A DNA stretch of 5,308 bases, taken from an uncultured Leptolyngbya sp. (GTDB lineage: Bacteria > Cyanobacteriota > Cyanobacteriia > Phormidesmidales > Phormidesmidaceae). The translations under genes and the position numbers were made by a program. The notes beneath the pieces were generated by a model, which was not told the DNA's origin, searched no databases, and was given only the letters and a program-made list of their open reading frames with translations. Location: positions 1-5,308 of the forward strand of contig CALBPH010000720.1 of NCBI GenBank assembly GCA_937899365.1, given 5' to 3'. Below are positions 4,207 to 5,308 of the stretch, in pieces (the first letter of the stretch is position 1; each line of letters opens with the position of its first letter).

Positions 4207-5145
4207 GTGCATCTACTTATTTGCAAAAAAATAATGTCAGCACACCCATGTGAGTTCAATTGCTTATTAGATACTTCGCCGTCAGTTTTACATACAGCTG
4301 TTGATCTGGTTACGGCTGAAGTTAAGGCCGGTGTCGAAGAAGATAGCGCTCAGACTTGGCGTCAGTTAGCATGTGACACATTGAACGCTGGGAAAAAACT
4401 GACGGCTGTGTCGCTTTTGGGCACGATAGCAGTTACTGGGTTTGCTCCAGTACTCCTTCCCTTGGCTGGAGTCGCAGTTCCGGCAGCAGGTGTCGTTGGA
4501 TCTATTTTTAGTTGGACGACTGGGATTGCATCTGGTGAACTCGGTGGTTGGCTGACAAGTCTGGCAAAAGCCTTATGGAATGGAGGCGAACCCGAGAAAG
4601 GAAATCAGGAGGAAAGAGATGAAAGAGATGAATTACGCAAAAATATTCTTATTGAAGAGTCTAAAAAACTCACTGATGAGATAGAAGATGGCAGCAAAGC
4701 AGCCCTTGCCCTTGATTTATACAGAATCATTAAGCAGCACGGATTACTTGATTTCTTGCAAGTACCTGATGCAGAGGAAAGAGATATAGTTGACGAATTT
4801 TTAGTCAACATTCGGAAGGAGCTTGATCAATTAGGAGACATTGGGGCTGAAATAGAAGCCAGCTTAACTCCAGAAGAGTTTGTGAATCACCTCGTTAATA
4901 TTGCCATTCCTGCAGATCCAGTGCCCGCAGACAACAGCGACACCATACCCCCCTTTTGGGTCTTACCCATAAGCAACGACAAAGTTGATGTCGACGTAAT
5001 ACCAATAAAAACTGGAACTGGAACTGGAACTGGAACTGGAACTGGAACTGGAACTGGAACTGGAACTGACATCACTATAGATTTGGATGACAACTCTCCA
5101 GATATCGATGCCTCTTGGTTTTTAGGAGACGAACATAGTTATTGA
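4207..5145 (+). CDS. Hypothetical protein with hydrophobic core and Thr-Gly repeat, up to 312 aa
   Basis: I do not recognise this protein. Residues 25-60 look like a helical, mostly acidic N-terminal region (LHTAVDLVTAEVKAGVEE, WRQLACDTLNAGKK). Residues 66-120 are strongly hydrophobic and Gly/Ala/Val/Pro-rich (AVSLLGTIAVTGFAPVLL, PLAGVAVPAAGVVGSIF, SGELGGWLTSLAKALW), enough for two membrane passes or an amphipathic membrane-inserting hairpin. Residues 128-235 are highly charged helices (EERDERDELRKN, EESKKLTDEIEDG, ERDIVDEFLVNIRKELDQLG). After a Pro-rich linker (PADPVPADNSDTIPPFW), residues 269-287 are a (Thr-Gly)9-Thr tract, followed by an acidic tail ending SWFLGDEHSY. GTG 4207 is the first start after TGA 4201; ATG 4234 (MSAHPCEF) is equally plausible, giving 303 residues. 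Neither has a ribosome binding site. A membrane-acting effector is one speculative reading. Confidence 0.8.
   Translation: MHLLICKKIMSAHPCEFNCLLDTSPSVLHTAVDLVTAEVKAGVEEDSAQTWRQLACDTLNAGKKLTAVSLLGTIAVTGFAPVLLPLAGVAVPAAGVVGSIFSWTTGIASGELGGWLTSLAKALWNGGEPEKGNQEERDERDELRKNILIEESKKLTDEIEDGSKAALALDLYRIIKQHGLLDFLQVPDAEERDIVDEFLVNIRKELDQLGDIGAEIEASLTPEEFVNHLVNIAIPADPVPADNSDTIPPFWVLPISNDKVDVDVIPIKTGTGTGTGTGTGTGTGTGTDITIDLDDNSPDIDASWFLGDEHSY
5011..5067 (+). repeat. Hexanucleotide microsatellite (ACTGGA)9.5
   Basis: Nine perfect consecutive copies of ACTGGA (5011-5064), plus a half copy ACT, encode (Thr-Gly)9-Thr in the 4207 gene. No base differs between copies, which points to recent slippage expansion. 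Because the unit is six bases, gain or loss of copies changes linker length by two residues each and never shifts the frame. Confidence 0.95.
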
Positions 5146-5150
5146 TTATC

Positions 5151-5184
5151 TAAATAGCTAAATATTTAAATATTTAGCTATTTA
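5151..5184. terminator. 34-base perfect AT-rich palindrome between convergent genes
   Basis: The half-site TAAATAGCTAAATATTT is followed by its exact reverse complement. It begins five bases after the stop of the 4207 gene and covers the stop and last codons of the opposing ribbon-helix-helix gene, the place for a shared bidirectional terminator. The core AAATATTT occurs twice (5160-5167, 5168-5175). Segments CTAAATATT and AATATTTAGCTATT are shared with the palindrome after the 3550 gene. No U-run beyond the stem is needed by its own A/T content, but classical terminator strength is doubtful. Confidence 0.65.
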
Positions 5185-5308
5185 ATCCATATCGCTTAGC
5201 TAAAACCTGGGCGATAATATCACTCATATCCAATTCCCCATCACTTTCAAACGCCTCACGCTTCAAGGCTTTGTGCAAATGCTCAGGGATGTACACCAAT
5301 AGCTTTTT
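5174..5308 (-). CDS. Ribbon-helix-helix (CopG/Arc-like) protein, partial
   Basis: The last 44 codons of a minus-strand gene enter from the right edge; the start lies outside the window. The visible protein runs KKLLVYIPEHLHKALKREAF, then ESDGELDMSDIIAQVLAKRY, then GLNS. This fits the ribbon-helix-helix plan: an antiparallel beta strand (LLVYIP), helix A (EHLHKALKREAF), a turn, and helix B (MSDIIAQVLAKRYGL). Such small dimeric repressors are common on plasmids as copy-number regulators, antitoxins or partners of ParA; which one cannot be told without the neighbour. The stop TAA (5176-5174) lies inside the 34-base palindrome, which is therefore shared with the convergent 4207 gene. The short length and strand-helix-helix order are seen directly; the DNA-binding role follows from the family. 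Confidence 0.8.
   Translation of the reverse strand, partial: KKLLVYIPEHLHKALKREAFESDGELDMSDIIAQVLAKRYGLNS

Noticed and set aside
4605..4811. Minus-strand Ser-rich open frame of 68 codons
   Set aside because: It is antisense to the charged Glu/Lys/Asp region of the 4207 gene, which automatically gives Ser/Leu-rich open frames.
4887..5093. Minus-strand frame encoding a (Pro-Val)n tract
   Set aside because: It is kept open only by the ACTGGA hexamers of the opposite-strand gene; the Pro-Val run is the antisense reading of the Thr-Gly run.
4090..5184. Insertion sequence with terminal inverted repeats
   Set aside because: The bracketed gene shows no transposase motifs, the repeats are self-palindromic, and no target-site duplication is visible.
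5174..5308. Antitoxin of a toxin-antitoxin pair with the 4207 gene
   Set aside because: The genes are convergent, not an operon, and the 4207 product is far longer than typical toxins; the true partner, if any, would lie upstream beyond the window.

Overview
The window looks like a cyanobacterial accessory region, most likely part of a plasmid or an integrated element. Two copies of the octamer GCGATCGC (the HIP1 repeat typical of many cyanobacterial genomes) are present. The genes are small, mostly orphan, and arranged as short opposing cassettes. Two helix-turn-helix proteins and one ribbon-helix-helix protein are encoded, and there is no housekeeping gene, rRNA, tRNA, transposase, integrase, ParA or recognisable replicase. 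The assignment to cyanobacteria rests on HIP1 and on general resemblance of the HTH proteins to cyanobacterial plasmid proteins; genus cannot be given.

Layout. Positions 1-270 hold no convincing gene. Two plus-strand genes follow: a three-helix membrane protein (373-831, with an uncertain and possibly truncated 5' end) and a soluble orphan (866-1378) with a good ribosome binding site. They converge on a minus-strand block that ends at a strand-specific intrinsic terminator (1403-1427). Read in its own direction, that block runs: HTH plus coiled-coil protein (3301-2717), a small lipoprotein (2720-2460) overlapping it by ATGA, a 112-residue orphan (2358-2020) and a 148-residue orphan (1961-1515). 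The lipoprotein frame is interrupted by a TAA at 2462-2460, after which the same frame continues with protein-like sequence to a TAG at 2375-2373, so it appears recently broken.

The 248-base gap 3302-3549 separates the minus-strand HTH gene from a divergent plus-strand HTH / winged-helix-like gene (3550-4083). This gap is the most structured DNA of the window: a 59-base interrupted inverted repeat, two clusters of a roughly 13-base RGACARTAC repeat, eight GTAC tetramers and a TTGATATCAA palindrome. It resembles an operator, iteron or centromere region served by one or both flanking DNA-binding proteins.

Downstream lies a 312-residue orphan (4207-5145) with a hydrophobic Gly/Ala/Val-rich core, a charged helical region and a (Thr-Gly)9 tract encoded by nine perfect ACTGGA hexamers. 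It is bracketed by two related perfect AT-rich palindromes of 28 and 34 bases, each starting 5-6 bases after a stop codon. The window ends inside a minus-strand ribbon-helix-helix gene whose last codons overlap the second palindrome.

No complete, named biological system can be assigned. The best candidates for something undescribed are the repeat-dense divergent HTH locus with its lipoprotein-containing operon, and the palindrome-bounded (TG)n membrane-protein gene.
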